The notes beneath the pieces were generated by a model. That model was given only the letters and a program-made list of their open reading frames with translations. It was not told where the DNA came from and ran no database searches. Below are positions 27,117 through 35,804 of a stretch of DNA of 64,000 nucleotides, piece by piece. Within the stretch, counting starts at the first letter, position 1. The number at the start of each line of letters is the position of its first letter. The position numbers were made by a program, and so were the translations under genes. This DNA comes from Streptomyces sp. NBC_00443 (GTDB lineage: Bacteria; Actinomycetota; Actinomycetes; Streptomycetales; Streptomycetaceae): positions 6,944,001-7,008,000 of the forward strand of contig NZ_CP107917.1 in NCBI RefSeq assembly GCF_036014175.1, given 5' to 3'.

Positions 27117-28706
27117 TCAGCTCCGGCGCAGCATCCGTGTCGCCCCCGCTGCCACCGTCGTCGCCAGGATCCAGCCCAGCAGGATCATCGCCGCGGCCAG
27201 CCACTGCCAGGCGCCGCTCAGCTGCCAGAACCCGACCTGGCCGAGGTCGATCACCGGAAGCAGCAGGTCGAGGGCGAAAAGGGTCGGGTTCCAGGCCGGA
27301 TGCTCGCCGCCCTTGAGCGGCGGTGGGTCGGCGTACGTGAAGGCCACCGAACTCGCCGCCCAGAGCACGGCCATCCACACCGCCGCCCGGCCCGGCCGAT
27401 AGCCGTACGCGACCATCCAGTCCTGCGCGTATCCCACGAGCTTGGCCGCGGGCGGCAGGGTCTCGCGGCGGCGGCGCTGCTTGGCGAGGAGCACCTCGCG
27501 CGCGTCCTCGTCCTCGCCGCCGGCCCGCAGCACGGTGGCCAGCCGCTCATACGGCTCCGGGTTGTACTCGGCGGTCGCGGCGGTCACCCACTCCAGCCGC
27601 CGCTCCAGCGGGAACGGGCCGCGCGGCACCAGGTTCTCGTACTGGAAGCCGCCCATGTGCAGCCGGCCGGGGCCCGGCCAGGCGTCGGCCCGGTCCATCA
27701 GGTTGACGACCCGCGCCCCGGACAGCACCACACCGCCGCGCTCCGCCCGCTCGCCGAGGAAGCGCAGCTCGGGCGTCTGGATACGGCGCAGCGACAGCTC
27801 CTGCTCGTCGGTGAAGGTGAACCGGGCCCGCTCCAGGTCGACCGCGTCCCCGAACCGTCCGTCGTCGAGCCGCACCCCGCCCTGGCACTCGAACCGCTGG
27901 ATGCGCGTCCCACGCGCGGGAGTGCGGCCGCTCAGCAGCGGGCTGCCGACGCCCGCCGGAGTCAGGTACAGCGTGCGCCCGACGGTCAGCTGGGGGGCGT
28001 TCAGTGCGAGCCGGGTGTACGGGTTGACCAGCCGCGCGCCCCGCAGGCTCAGCGACACGCCGATGCTGGCGCCGCGCAGACTCAGCTCACCGTGCGACTC
28101 CAGCATCTCGGCCTGGAGGTCCTGGCCGACGCTGATGCCGTCCGCGCCGATCGAGCGGCCACTGCGGTCGCGGTAGACGATCGCCTGGTTGAGCAGCAGA
28201 TCCGTGCCGATGTGGGCGTCGGTGAGCCGTACGCCGTTGTGGAAGCGGCAGCGCGGCAGATGCAGGTCGCCCTCGGTGTTCACGCGGGCGGCCTCCAGCC
28301 GCGGCACCGCGCAGTCCACCAGCCGCAGGGTCGTGAAGCGGGCCTCCGGCAGCAGGATCTCCCGGTCGAAGCGGCAGCGGCGCATCTCGACGTACGGGTC
28401 CACCGTGCCGCCCGCCAGGTCCATCGTGCCGCTGATCCGCACGCCGACCAGCTTCAGCGCGGAGACCCGGCCGGCGAGTGCGGGCGGGCCGTCCAGCAGC
28501 AGCCAGCAGACGATACGCGCGCGTACCGTGCGCTCGTCTCCCCAGGGATGCCCGCCGTGTGGATCGTCGACGACGGTGTCGCCGCTGCTCAGGTCGTACA
28601 CGCTGCCGTTGCGGAAGGCCTGCCACATGCCGAGTTCGGCGGCGGTCAGGTCGTTCGGCAGGTCGTCCGGCAGGTCTCCGTCGCGGAGGCCGGCGCCTTC
28701 GGTCAC
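27117..28706 (-). CDS. Membrane protein with a pentapeptide-like beta-helix region and a C-terminal membrane domain
   Basis: This 529-residue protein has an N-terminal region (about residues 60-330) of short recurring strands such as LRLVDCAVPRLEAARVNTEG and HLPRCRFHNGVRLTDAHIG, which looks like a right-handed beta-helix of the pentapeptide-repeat kind. A charged linker follows (about residues 370-425, with KQRRRRETLPP). The C-terminus has two or three membrane segments, one around WMAVLWAASSVAFTY and one at the very end. The start is GTG 28706. It is divergent from hisD, with about 200 nt between the starts. The function is unknown. Confidence 0.7.
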   Translation of the reverse strand: MTEGAGLRDGDLPDDLPNDLTAAELGMWQAFRNGSVYDLSSGDTVVDDPHGGHPWGDERTVRARIVCWLLLDGPPALAGRVSALKLVGVRISGTMDLAGGTVDPYVEMRRCRFDREILLPEARFTTLRLVDCAVPRLEAARVNTEGDLHLPRCRFHNGVRLTDAHIGTDLLLNQAIVYRDRSGRSIGADGISVGQDLQAEMLESHGELSLRGASIGVSLSLRGARLVNPYTRLALNAPQLTVGRTLYLTPAGVGSPLLSGRTPARGTRIQRFECQGGVRLDDGRFGDAVDLERARFTFTDEQELSLRRIQTPELRFLGERAERGGVVLSGARVVNLMDRADAWPGPGRLHMGGFQYENLVPRGPFPLERRLEWVTAATAEYNPEPYERLATVLRAGGEDEDAREVLLAKQRRRRETLPPAAKLVGYAQDWMVAYGYRPGRAAVWMAVLWAASSVAFTYADPPPLKGGEHPAWNPTLFALDLLLPVIDLGQVGFWQLSGAWQWLAAAMILLGWILATTVAAGATRMLRRS

Positions 28707-28907
28707 GTCTCGTCCATCCCCCTTGGGTCTGCTGGTTCCGCTGGTTCCGCATTGGCTACTCACGGGTTTCGTACAACCGTTCAATGCCCGCTGAGTGACG
28801 CCCCGAACGCTAGACGTGAAGGTGATCTTCCGGGTTCCTGGAGGGTTCTGTATCAGCCATTGATACGCGCGACCAGTGCCGGACGCGGGTCTGAGAGAAT
28901 TGAGCCC

Positions 28908-30257
28908 GTGATCTCCCGAATCGATCTGCGCGGCGACGCCCTTCCCGAAGGCCCCGCCCTGCGCGACCTGCTGCCCCGAGCCGACTTCGACGTCTCGGCC
29001 GCCCTGGAGAAGGTGCGTCCGATCTGCGAGGCCGTGCATCATCGGGGCGACGCGGCGCTGATCGACTTCGCGGAGAAGTTCGACGGGGTCAGGCTCGACC
29101 AGGTGCGGGTGCCCGCCGAGGCGCTCGAAAAGGCCCTCGCGGAACTCGACCCGGCCGTACGCGCGGCCCTGGAGGAGTCCATCCGCCGCGCCCGTCTCGT
29201 CCACCGCGAGCAGCGCCGTACGACGCACACGACCCAGGTCGTGCCGGGCGGTTCCGTGACCGAGAAGTGGGTGCCGGTCGACCGCGTCGGGCTGTACGCG
29301 CCCGGCGGCCGGTCCGTCTACCCGTCCTCCGTGATCATGAACGTGGTGCCCGCTCAGGAGGCAGGTGTCGAGTCGATCGCGCTGGCCTCTCCGGCCCAGG
29401 CCGAGTTCGGCGGCCTGCCGCACCCGACGATCCTCGCCGCGTGCGCGCTGCTGGGCGTCGACGAGGTGTACGCAGCCGGTGGCGCCACGGCCGTCGCGAT
29501 GTTCGCGTACGGCACCGAGTCCTGCCCGCCCGCCAACATGGTCACCGGCCCCGGCAACATCTGGGTCGCCGCCGCCAAGCGCTACTTCACCGGCAAGATC
29601 GGCATCGACGCCGAGGCGGGCCCGACCGAGATCGCGGTCCTCGCGGACTCCACCGCGGACCCGGTGCACGTCGCCTCCGACCTGATCAGCCAGGCCGAGC
29701 ACGACCCGCTCGCCGCCGCCGTCCTCGTCACCGACTCCGTGGAGCTGGCGGACGCGGTCGAGAAGGAGCTGGAGCCGCAGGTCGCGGCCACGAAGCACAT
29801 CGACGACCGGATCGTCCCGGCCCTGAAGGGCAGGCAGTCCGCGATCGTCCTGGTCGACGGCGTCGACGAGGGCCTCAAGGTCGTCGACGCGTACGGCGCC
29901 GAGCACCTGGAGATCCAGACGGCCGACGCGGCCGCCGTGGCCGACCGGGTGCGCAACGCCGGCGCGATCTTCATCGGCCCGTGGGCCCCGGTCTCGCTCG
30001 GCGACTACGCCGCCGGATCCAACCACGTGCTGCCCACCGGCGGCTGTGCCTGCCACTCCTCGGGCCTGTCCGTCCAGTCCTTCCTGCGCGGCATCCACAT
30101 CGTCGACTACACGAAGGACGCGCTGGCGGAGGTCGCGCAGCACGTGGTCACGCTGGCGGAGGCGGAGGACCTGCCGGCGCACGGCGCGGCGATCAAGGCC
30201 AGGTTTGTCGGAGACGAACAAATGTCGCGTGGCTGGAAGGTACCCGAGAGCAAGTGA
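28908..30257 (+). CDS. hisD: Histidinol dehydrogenase
   Basis: This 449-residue zinc enzyme makes the last two steps of histidine synthesis, oxidising L-histidinol to L-histidine with two NAD+. The family signature runs through IGIDAEAGPTEIAVLAD and ASDLISQAEHDPLAA (about residues 230-265), which includes the zinc-ligand Gln and His. The active-site Glu and His lie around GAEHLEIQT, and further ligands in GDYAAGSNHVLPTGG. The start is GTG 28908. It is the first gene of the his cluster, and its stop overlaps hisC by 4 nt (GTGA). Confidence 0.97.
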   Translation: MISRIDLRGDALPEGPALRDLLPRADFDVSAALEKVRPICEAVHHRGDAALIDFAEKFDGVRLDQVRVPAEALEKALAELDPAVRAALEESIRRARLVHREQRRTTHTTQVVPGGSVTEKWVPVDRVGLYAPGGRSVYPSSVIMNVVPAQEAGVESIALASPAQAEFGGLPHPTILAACALLGVDEVYAAGGATAVAMFAYGTESCPPANMVTGPGNIWVAAAKRYFTGKIGIDAEAGPTEIAVLADSTADPVHVASDLISQAEHDPLAAAVLVTDSVELADAVEKELEPQVAATKHIDDRIVPALKGRQSAIVLVDGVDEGLKVVDAYGAEHLEIQTADAAAVADRVRNAGAIFIGPWAPVSLGDYAAGSNHVLPTGGCACHSSGLSVQSFLRGIHIVDYTKDALAEVAQHVVTLAEAEDLPAHGAAIKARFVGDEQMSRGWKVPESK

Positions 30258-31404
30258 GCGACGTACGCATCGACGATCTCCCCGTGCGGGACGAGCTGCG
30301 CGGCAAGTCCCCTTACGGCGCGCCCCAGCTGGACGTCCCCGTACGGCTGAACACCAACGAGAACCCCTACCCCCTGCCCGAGCCGCTGGTCGAGCGGATC
30401 GCCGAGCGGGTGCGTGAGGCGGCCCGGAACCTCAACCGCTACCCGGACCGGGACGCCGTGGAGCTGCGCACGCAGCTCGCGAAGTACCTGACGGACACCT
30501 CCGGCTACGAGGTCGCCCTGGCCAACGTGTGGGCGGCCAACGGCTCCAACGAGGTCATCCAGCAGCTGCTGCAGACCTTCGGCGGACCGGGCCGTACGGC
30601 GATCGGCTTCGAGCCGTCGTACTCGATGCACGGCCTCATCTCGCGCGGCACCGGCACCGGCTGGATCTCCGGCCCCCGCAACGACGACTTCACGATCGAC
30701 GTCACGGCCGCCGAGAAGGCGATCGCCGAGCACCGGCCCGACGTCGTCTTCATCACCACCCCCAACAACCCCACGGGCAACGCGGTCCCGCGCGAGACGG
30801 TCCTGGCGCTGTACGACGCCGCGCAGGCCGCCAAGCCGTCGATGGTCGTCGTCGACGAGGCGTACGTCGAGTTCAGCCACGGCGACTCGCTGCTGCCGCT
30901 GCTCGAAGGTCGGCCGAATCTCGTCGTCTCCCGGACGATGTCGAAGGCCTTCGGCGCCGCCGGCCTGCGCCTGGGCTATCTCGCGGCGCACCCGGCGGTC
31001 GTGGACGCCGTCCAGCTCGTACGCTTGCCGTATCACCTGTCGGCCGTCACCCAGGCGACCGCGCTGGCCGCCCTGGAGCACACCGACATGCTGCTCAAGT
31101 ACGTCGAGCAGCTGAAGGCCGAGCGGGACCGGTTGGTCACCGAGCTGAGGGCGGCCGGCTACGAGGTCGTCGAGTCGGACGCGAACTTCGTGCAGTTCGG
31201 GCGATTCGACGACGCGGGCGGCTCGCATGCGGCCTGGCAGAAGATCCTCGACCGGGGCGTCCTGGTCCGGGACAACGGCATCCCCGGGTGGTTGCGGGTC
31301 AGCGCCGGAACCCCCGAAGAGAACGACGCGTTCCTCGACGCGGTACGTGACTTGCAGCGTTTTGTGGGGGACACCCCACACCCCCGAAGGAGCAGAGCGC
31401 ATGA
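30254..31404 (+). CDS. hisC: Histidinol-phosphate aminotransferase (3' frameshift)
   Basis: This is a PLP enzyme that transfers the amino group from glutamate to imidazole acetol phosphate. It has RLNTNENPYPLP near residue 30, ITTPNNPTGN, VVVDEAYVEFS and the PLP lysine in SRTMSKAFGAAGLRLGY (about residue 230). As written, the frame does not stop but runs through hisB to 31879. Adding one base in the GGGGG at 31366-31370 (or a nearby C run) gives an ending in PPKEQSA and a TGA at 31402-31404 that overlaps the hisB ATG, for 383 residues. The shift affects only the last few residues. Confidence 0.94.
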
Positions 31405-31994
31405 ACCGCGTAGGCCGCATAGAGCGGGTGACGAAGGAGACCTCGGTCCTCGTCGAGATCGATCTCGACGGGTCCGGCAAGGTCGACGTGTCGACAGGTG
31501 TCGGCTTCTACGACCACATGCTCGACCAGCTCGGCCGGCACGGTCTGTTCGACCTGACCGTGAAGACCGAGGGCGACCTGCACATCGACTCGCACCACAC
31601 CATCGAGGACACCGCCCTCGCGCTGGGCGCCGCCTTCAAGCAGGCGCTGGGCGACAAGGTGGGGATCTACCGCTTCGGCAACTGCACGGTTCCGCTCGAC
31701 GAGTCGCTCGCCCAGGTCACCGTCGACCTCTCGGGTCGCCCCTACCTCGTGCACACCGAGCCCGAGAACATGGCGCCGATGATCGGCGAGTACGACACCA
31801 CGATGACCCGGCACATCCTGGAGTCCTTCGTCGCCCAGGCCCAGATCGCGCTGCACGTGCACGTGCCGTACGGGCGTAACGCCCACCACATCGTCGAGTG
31901 CCAGTTCAAGGCGCTGGCACGGGCCCTGCGGTACGCCTCCGAGCGGGACCCGCGCGCGGCGGGCATCCTTCCCTCGACGAAGGGTGCGCTGTAA
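31401..31994 (+). CDS. hisB: Imidazoleglycerol-phosphate dehydratase
   Basis: This 197-residue manganese enzyme dehydrates imidazole glycerol phosphate to imidazole acetol phosphate. The two metal-binding His-rich motifs are present: DLHIDSHHTIEDTALALG (about residues 60-77) and HVPYGRNAHHIVECQFKALA (about residues 155-174). GFYDHMLDQLGRHG lies at residues 35-48. It is monofunctional, as in other actinobacteria, without a phosphatase domain. The ATG at 31401 follows AAGGAGCAG and overlaps the restored hisC stop. Confidence 0.97.
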   Translation: MNRVGRIERVTKETSVLVEIDLDGSGKVDVSTGVGFYDHMLDQLGRHGLFDLTVKTEGDLHIDSHHTIEDTALALGAAFKQALGDKVGIYRFGNCTVPLDESLAQVTVDLSGRPYLVHTEPENMAPMIGEYDTTMTRHILESFVAQAQIALHVHVPYGRNAHHIVECQFKALARALRYASERDPRAAGILPSTKGAL

Positions 31995-31997
31995 CCG

Positions 31998-32162
31998 ATG
32001 AGCGGGCTGTCCACCATCCTGATCGTCGTCGGCCTCTTCCTGGTCGGCGGCATCATCTCCTTCGCCAAGCAGCAGATGCCGAAGAGCCTCATCGTGCTGC
32101 TCTCGATAGGCGCCGCGATGTGTCTCGTCGCCGGTGTCCTGAGGCTGGAGGTGTGGAATTGA
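31998..32162 (+). CDS. 54-residue membrane protein inside the his operon
   Basis: A complete small frame, ATG 31998 to TGA 32160-32162, lies between hisB and hisH. It encodes a peptide with two hydrophobic helices (about residues 5-20 and 30-45) joined by a polar turn, FAKQQMPK. The start is 3 nt after the hisB stop. Its stop overlaps the hisH TTG start, so hisH is probably translated by coupling to it. The function is unknown; the location suggests it is co-expressed with histidine enzymes. Confidence 0.78.
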   Translation: MSGLSTILIVVGLFLVGGIISFAKQQMPKSLIVLLSIGAAMCLVAGVLRLEVWN

Positions 32163-32803
32163 GCGCTTCTTCGAAGAAGGTCGTCGTCTTCGACTACGGC
32201 TTCGGCAATGTGAGGTCCGCCGAGCGCGCCCTCGCGCGCGCGGGAGCCGACGTCGAGATCACGCGTGACTACGACAAGGCCATGAACGCCGACGGCCTGC
32301 TGGTGCCGGGCGTCGGCGCGTTCGCCGCCTGCATGCAGGGCCTGAAGGAGGCCCGCGGCGACTGGATCGTCGAGCGACGGCTGTCCGGCGGGCGCCCGGT
32401 GATGGGCATCTGTGTCGGCATGCAGATCTTGTTCGCGCGCGGCATCGAGCACGGGGTCGAGACCGAGGGCCTCGGCGAGTGGCCCGGCTCGGTCGAGCCG
32501 CTGCAGGCCGACATCGTGCCCCACATGGGCTGGAACACCGTGGACGTGGCGGCCGGCTCCGAGCTGTTCGCCGGGCTGGACGCGGACGCGCGCTTCTACT
32601 TCGTGCACTCCTACGCGGTCCACGACTGGACCCTGGAGACCGGGAACCCGCTGATGACCGCGCCGCTGGTCACCTGGTCGACGCACGGCAAGCCCTTCGT
32701 GGCCGCCGTGGAGAACGGCGCCCTGTGGGCCACGCAGTTCCACCCCGAGAAGTCCGGCGACGCCGGAGCGCAGCTGCTCACCAACTGGATCGGAACCCTG
32801 TAG
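32159..32803 (+). CDS. hisH: Imidazole glycerol phosphate synthase, glutaminase subunit
   Basis: This class I glutamine amidotransferase of 214 residues supplies ammonia to HisF. The nucleophile is in GICVGMQILF (Cys85), with the histidine and glutamate in ATQFHPEKSGD (about residues 196-200), and the oxyanion region VPGVGAF is at about residues 49-55. The start is probably TTG 32159, since GGAG lies 8 nt upstream; GTG 32153 in the same frame is too close to that site. It overlaps the small membrane protein gene by 4 nt. Confidence 0.95.
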   Translation: MSASSKKVVVFDYGFGNVRSAERALARAGADVEITRDYDKAMNADGLLVPGVGAFAACMQGLKEARGDWIVERRLSGGRPVMGICVGMQILFARGIEHGVETEGLGEWPGSVEPLQADIVPHMGWNTVDVAAGSELFAGLDADARFYFVHSYAVHDWTLETGNPLMTAPLVTWSTHGKPFVAAVENGALWATQFHPEKSGDAGAQLLTNWIGTL

Positions 32804-32807
32804 AGAC

Positions 32808-33533
32808 ATGGCCAAGCTCGAACTCCTCCCCGCCGTAGACGTCCGCGACGGCCAGGCCGTCCGCCTCGTGCACGGCGAGTCCGGCACCGAGACCTCCTAC
32901 GGCTCCCCCCTGGAGGCCGCCCTGGCCTGGCAGCGCTCGGGCGCCGAGTGGCTGCACCTGGTCGACCTGGACGCCGCCTTCGGCACCGGCGACAACCGCG
33001 GCCTGATCGCCGAGGTCGCGAAGGCGATGGACATCAAGGTCGAGCTGTCCGGCGGCATCCGCGACGACGCCTCCCTGGCCGCCGCGCTCGCCACGGGCTG
33101 CACGCGCGTGAACCTCGGTACGGCCGCCCTGGAGACCCCTGAGTGGGTCGCCAAGGTCATCGCCGAGCACGGCGACAAGATCGCCGTCGGTCTCGACGTA
33201 CGCGGCACGACCCTGCGCGGTCGCGGCTGGACCCGTGACGGCGGCGACCTCTACGAGACGCTGGAGCGCCTCAACAACGAGGGCTGCGCCCGCTATGTCG
33301 TCACCGACATCGCCAAGGACGGCACGCTCCAGGGCCCGAACCTGGAGCTGCTGAAGAACGTCTGCGCGGCGACGGACCGCCCGGTGGTGGCCTCCGGAGG
33401 GGTCTCCTCGCTGGACGACCTGCGGGCCATCGCCGAGCTGGTCCCCCTCGGTGTCGAGGGCTCCATCGTCGGGAAGGCCCTGTACGCGAAGGCGTTCACC
33501 CTGGAAGAGGCCCTGGAGGTTGTCTCGTCATGA
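32808..33533 (+). CDS. priA: Bifunctional HisA/TrpF isomerase PriA
   Basis: This is a (beta/alpha)8-barrel isomerase of 241 residues. In streptomycetes and mycobacteria this protein (PriA) catalyses both the HisA reaction (ProFAR to PRFAR) and the TrpF reaction (phosphoribosylanthranilate to CdRP). The catalytic aspartates are expected at Asp11 (LLPAVDVRDGQAVRL) and near residue 130 (GLDVRGTTLRGRGW). Phosphate-binding loops are ELSGGIRDD and VASGGVSSLDD. No separate trpF is seen beside the trp genes here, which fits the dual role. ATG 32808 lies 4 nt after the hisH stop. Confidence 0.95.
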   Translation: MAKLELLPAVDVRDGQAVRLVHGESGTETSYGSPLEAALAWQRSGAEWLHLVDLDAAFGTGDNRGLIAEVAKAMDIKVELSGGIRDDASLAAALATGCTRVNLGTAALETPEWVAKVIAEHGDKIAVGLDVRGTTLRGRGWTRDGGDLYETLERLNNEGCARYVVTDIAKDGTLQGPNLELLKNVCAATDRPVVASGGVSSLDDLRAIAELVPLGVEGSIVGKALYAKAFTLEEALEVVSS

Positions 33534-33943
33534 CGTCCGATGCCGTACGGCGCGTACAGAGCGGAAGTCCTTGGGAAGAGTCCTTCGGTTTCGCACGTGC
33601 CGTGGCGGCGGGCGACCGCGTCCTGGTCGCGGGCACGACGCCCTTCAAGGGCGACGTGCTGTACGGCGAGGGCGACCCGTACGAACAGGCCAAGGTGGCC
33701 TTCGCCAACGCCATCGAGGCGATCGGCGAGTTCGGGCTCGACGCCGGGTCGGTGGTCCGTACGCGGATGTACCTGACGCACGCGCGGGACGTGGAGGCCG
33801 TGGGCCGGGCCCACAAGGAGTTCTTCGACGCCGTGCGCCCCGTCTCGACGCTGCTGGTCGTCGAGGGGTTCGTGGACTCGCGCATCCTGGTCGAAGTGGA
33901 AATAGAAGCATTCAGAAGGACGTTGGAGGAGCCGGTTTCATGA
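33530..33943 (+). CDS. RidA/YjgF-family protein
   Basis: This 137-residue protein is related to RidA, which hydrolyses reactive enamine/imine intermediates released by PLP enzymes. It keeps the general fold (VLVAGTTPFKGDVLYG, VVRTRMYLTHARD), and the expected substrate-binding arginine appears in VVRTRMYL. Near the C-terminus EGFVDSRILVEVEIEA stands in place of the usual LxxPxxLVEIE. It overlaps priA and hisF by 4 nt each, so it is co-translated with the his genes. A protective role in histidine or tryptophan synthesis is inference. Confidence 0.85.
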   Translation: MTSDAVRRVQSGSPWEESFGFARAVAAGDRVLVAGTTPFKGDVLYGEGDPYEQAKVAFANAIEAIGEFGLDAGSVVRTRMYLTHARDVEAVGRAHKEFFDAVRPVSTLLVVEGFVDSRILVEVEIEAFRRTLEEPVS

Positions 33944-34695
33944 CCCTGGCGGTCCGAGTCATCCCCTGCCTGGACGTGGACAACGGCCGGGTCGTCAAGG
34001 GCGTCAACTTCCAGAACCTGCGCGACGCGGGCGACCCCGTCGAGATGGCCAAGGTGTACGACGCCGAGGGCGCCGACGAGCTGACGTTCCTGGACATCAC
34101 CGCGTCGTCCGGCAACCGCGAGACGACCTACGACGTGGTGCGCCGCACCGCCGAGCAGGTGTTCATCCCGCTGACGGTCGGCGGCGGGGTGCGCACGGCC
34201 GAGGACGTGAACAAGCTGCTGCGTGCGGGCGCGGACAAGGTGGGCGTCAACACCGCGGCCATCGCGCGCCCCGAGCTGATCCATGAGATCGCCGAGCGGT
34301 TCGGGCGGCAGGTGCTGGTGCTGTCGGTCGACGCGCGGCGCACGCCCGAGGGCACCTTCGAGGTGACCACCCACGGCGGCCGCCGCGGCACCGGCCTGGA
34401 CGCCGTCGAGTGGGCGCACCGCGCGGCCGAGCTGGGCGCGGGCGAGATCCTGCTCAACTCGATGGACGCGGACGGCACCAAGGACGGCTACGACCTGGAG
34501 ATGATCCAGGCCGTACGCAAGCACGTGACGATCCCGGTGATCGCCTCCGGCGGCGCCGGCAAGCTCACCGACTTCCCGCCGGCCATCGAGGCGGGGGCGG
34601 ACGCGGTGCTGGCGGCGTCAGTGTTCCACTTCGGGGATCTGCGGATCGGCGAGGTGAAGGAGACGCTGCGGACGGCGGGACACCCCGTCCGCTGA
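33940..34695 (+). CDS. hisF: Imidazole glycerol phosphate synthase, cyclase subunit
   Basis: This (beta/alpha)8-barrel of 251 residues uses HisH-derived ammonia to form IGP and AICAR from PRFAR. The catalytic aspartates are in VIPCLDVDNGRVVKGVNF (Asp11) and LSVDARR (about residue 130), and the phosphate loops are LTVGGGVRTAED and IASGGAGKLTD. The ATG at 33940 follows TTGGAGGAG and overlaps the RidA stop. It is the last gene of the cluster, followed after 10 nt by a strong terminator. Confidence 0.97.
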   Translation: MTLAVRVIPCLDVDNGRVVKGVNFQNLRDAGDPVEMAKVYDAEGADELTFLDITASSGNRETTYDVVRRTAEQVFIPLTVGGGVRTAEDVNKLLRAGADKVGVNTAAIARPELIHEIAERFGRQVLVLSVDARRTPEGTFEVTTHGGRRGTGLDAVEWAHRAAELGAGEILLNSMDADGTKDGYDLEMIQAVRKHVTIPVIASGGAGKLTDFPPAIEAGADAVLAASVFHFGDLRIGEVKETLRTAGHPVR

Positions 34696-34705
34696 CCTCG
34701 GGCTG

Positions 34706-34740
34706 AGCCCCGGCCGTGCTGGAAGCGGCCGGGGCTTTCT
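34706..34740 (+). terminator. Terminator at the end of the his operon
   Basis: An 11-bp perfect stem (AGCCCCGGCCG and complement) with a 9-nt loop is followed by TTTCT, 10 nt after the hisF stop. Confidence 0.9.
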
Positions 34741-34786
34741 CGCACCCCAGCGCCCTGGTCTGCGGGCTCGGCGGCACGGTCGGCCT

Positions 34787-35064
34787 GTGCGCAGGGAGCC
34801 TGCGCCGGGCGGAACTGCCTCGCTGACCGGCGCAGACCGCAGCGCCGTCGCCGTGGCGCTGCCGGCCGGAGCCCCTGTCCGGCGCCGCGATCGGGCCGTT
34901 GCGCACAGGGTCTGCGCCCGGCCGGACCTCCTCGCTGACCGGCGCAGACCGCAGCGCCGTCGCCGTGGCGCTGCCGGCCGGAGCCCATGACCGGCGCCAT
35001 TCTCGGGCCGTTGCGTACGGGGTCTGCGCCCGGCCGGACCTCCTCGCTGACCGGCGCAGACCGC
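34787..35064. repeat. 112-bp tandem direct repeat, about 2.5 copies
   Basis: The landmark CTCGCTGACCGGCGCAGACC starts at 34819, 34931 and 35043, giving a period of exactly 112 bp. The second copy and the partial third are nearly identical, and the first is more diverged. Each unit contains CTGCCGGCCGGAGCCC and GGGCCGTTGCG. It lies between the his terminator and the stop of a minus-strand gene. No gene is supported in it; frames through it are repetitive and Arg/Pro rich. Confidence 0.9.
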
Positions 35065-35085
35065 GAGCGACTTCCGGAGACCCGG

Positions 35086-35721
35086 CTAGATCCCGAGCTG
35101 CTTCGTCTCGTGCAGCTTGGCGATCGCGTCCTTGTCGCCGTCCAGCTCGACCTTGGCGGCGCCCTGGCGGCCGTAGGAGAACAGCAGCAGTTCCGAGGGC
35201 TCGCCGGTCACCGTGACGACCGGGGTGCCGCGGTGGGCGACCGCCGTCTGGCCGTCGGGGCGGCGCAGCACCAGGCCTGTGGGGGCGGTACGGCCCATCA
35301 GGCGGGCGGAGCGCTCCAGGCGGGACCAGAGGGCGTCCTGGAAGACCGGGTCGAGCTCGCGCGGCGTCCAGTCCGGCCGGGCGCGGCGGACGTCCTCCGT
35401 GTGGACGTAGAACTCGAGCGTGTTGGACGCCTCGTCGATCTGCTTGAGCTGGAACGGCGAGAAGCGCGGCGGGCCGGTGCGGATGAGCTGGATCAGCTCC
35501 TCGTACGGCTTGGCCGCGAACTCCGCCATCGCCTTGTCCAGGCGCGGCGCGAGCTGCTTGATCAGAATGCCGGCGGCAGCGTCGGGGCGGCGCTCGCGCA
35601 CCACCACGTGCGCGGCCAGATCACGGGTCGTCCAGCCCTCGCAGAGGGTGGGGGCCTCGGGGCCCTCGGCCTCCAAGAGGTCGGCCAGGAGAAGTCGTTC
35701 ACGCTTGGCGAAAGTCGACAT
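35086..35721 (-). CDS. TIGR03085-family protein (DinB/mycothiol-dependent maleylpyruvate isomerase fold)
   Basis: This 211-residue protein resembles the actinobacterial TIGR03085 family. Residues 1-140 fit a DinB-like four-helix bundle (LCEGWTTRDLAAHVVVRERRPDA), with a histidine in DLAAHVV and another in FYVHTEDVRRA that could bind metal. The C-terminal part (TVTGEPSELLLFSYGRQ) is like the SCP2-like end of mycothiol-dependent enzymes. A thiol-dependent role is inference from the family. The ATG at 35721 is clear. It is divergent from hisI. Confidence 0.85.
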   Translation of the reverse strand: MSTFAKRERLLLADLLEAEGPEAPTLCEGWTTRDLAAHVVVRERRPDAAAGILIKQLAPRLDKAMAEFAAKPYEELIQLIRTGPPRFSPFQLKQIDEASNTLEFYVHTEDVRRARPDWTPRELDPVFQDALWSRLERSARLMGRTAPTGLVLRRPDGQTAVAHRGTPVVTVTGEPSELLLFSYGRQGAAKVELDGDKDAIAKLHETKQLGI

Positions 35722-35804
35722 GGAGTCAGCCTACGGCCGCGTACCGGGTCCGCCCAGTGGACAGCAGGCCGTCACTGTCAGTTGCGCGCGGCACAATGGC
35801 ATGC

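Noticed and set aside
34787..35064. CRISPR array
   Set aside because: The repeats are contiguous 112-bp direct units without unique spacers, and no cas genes are present.
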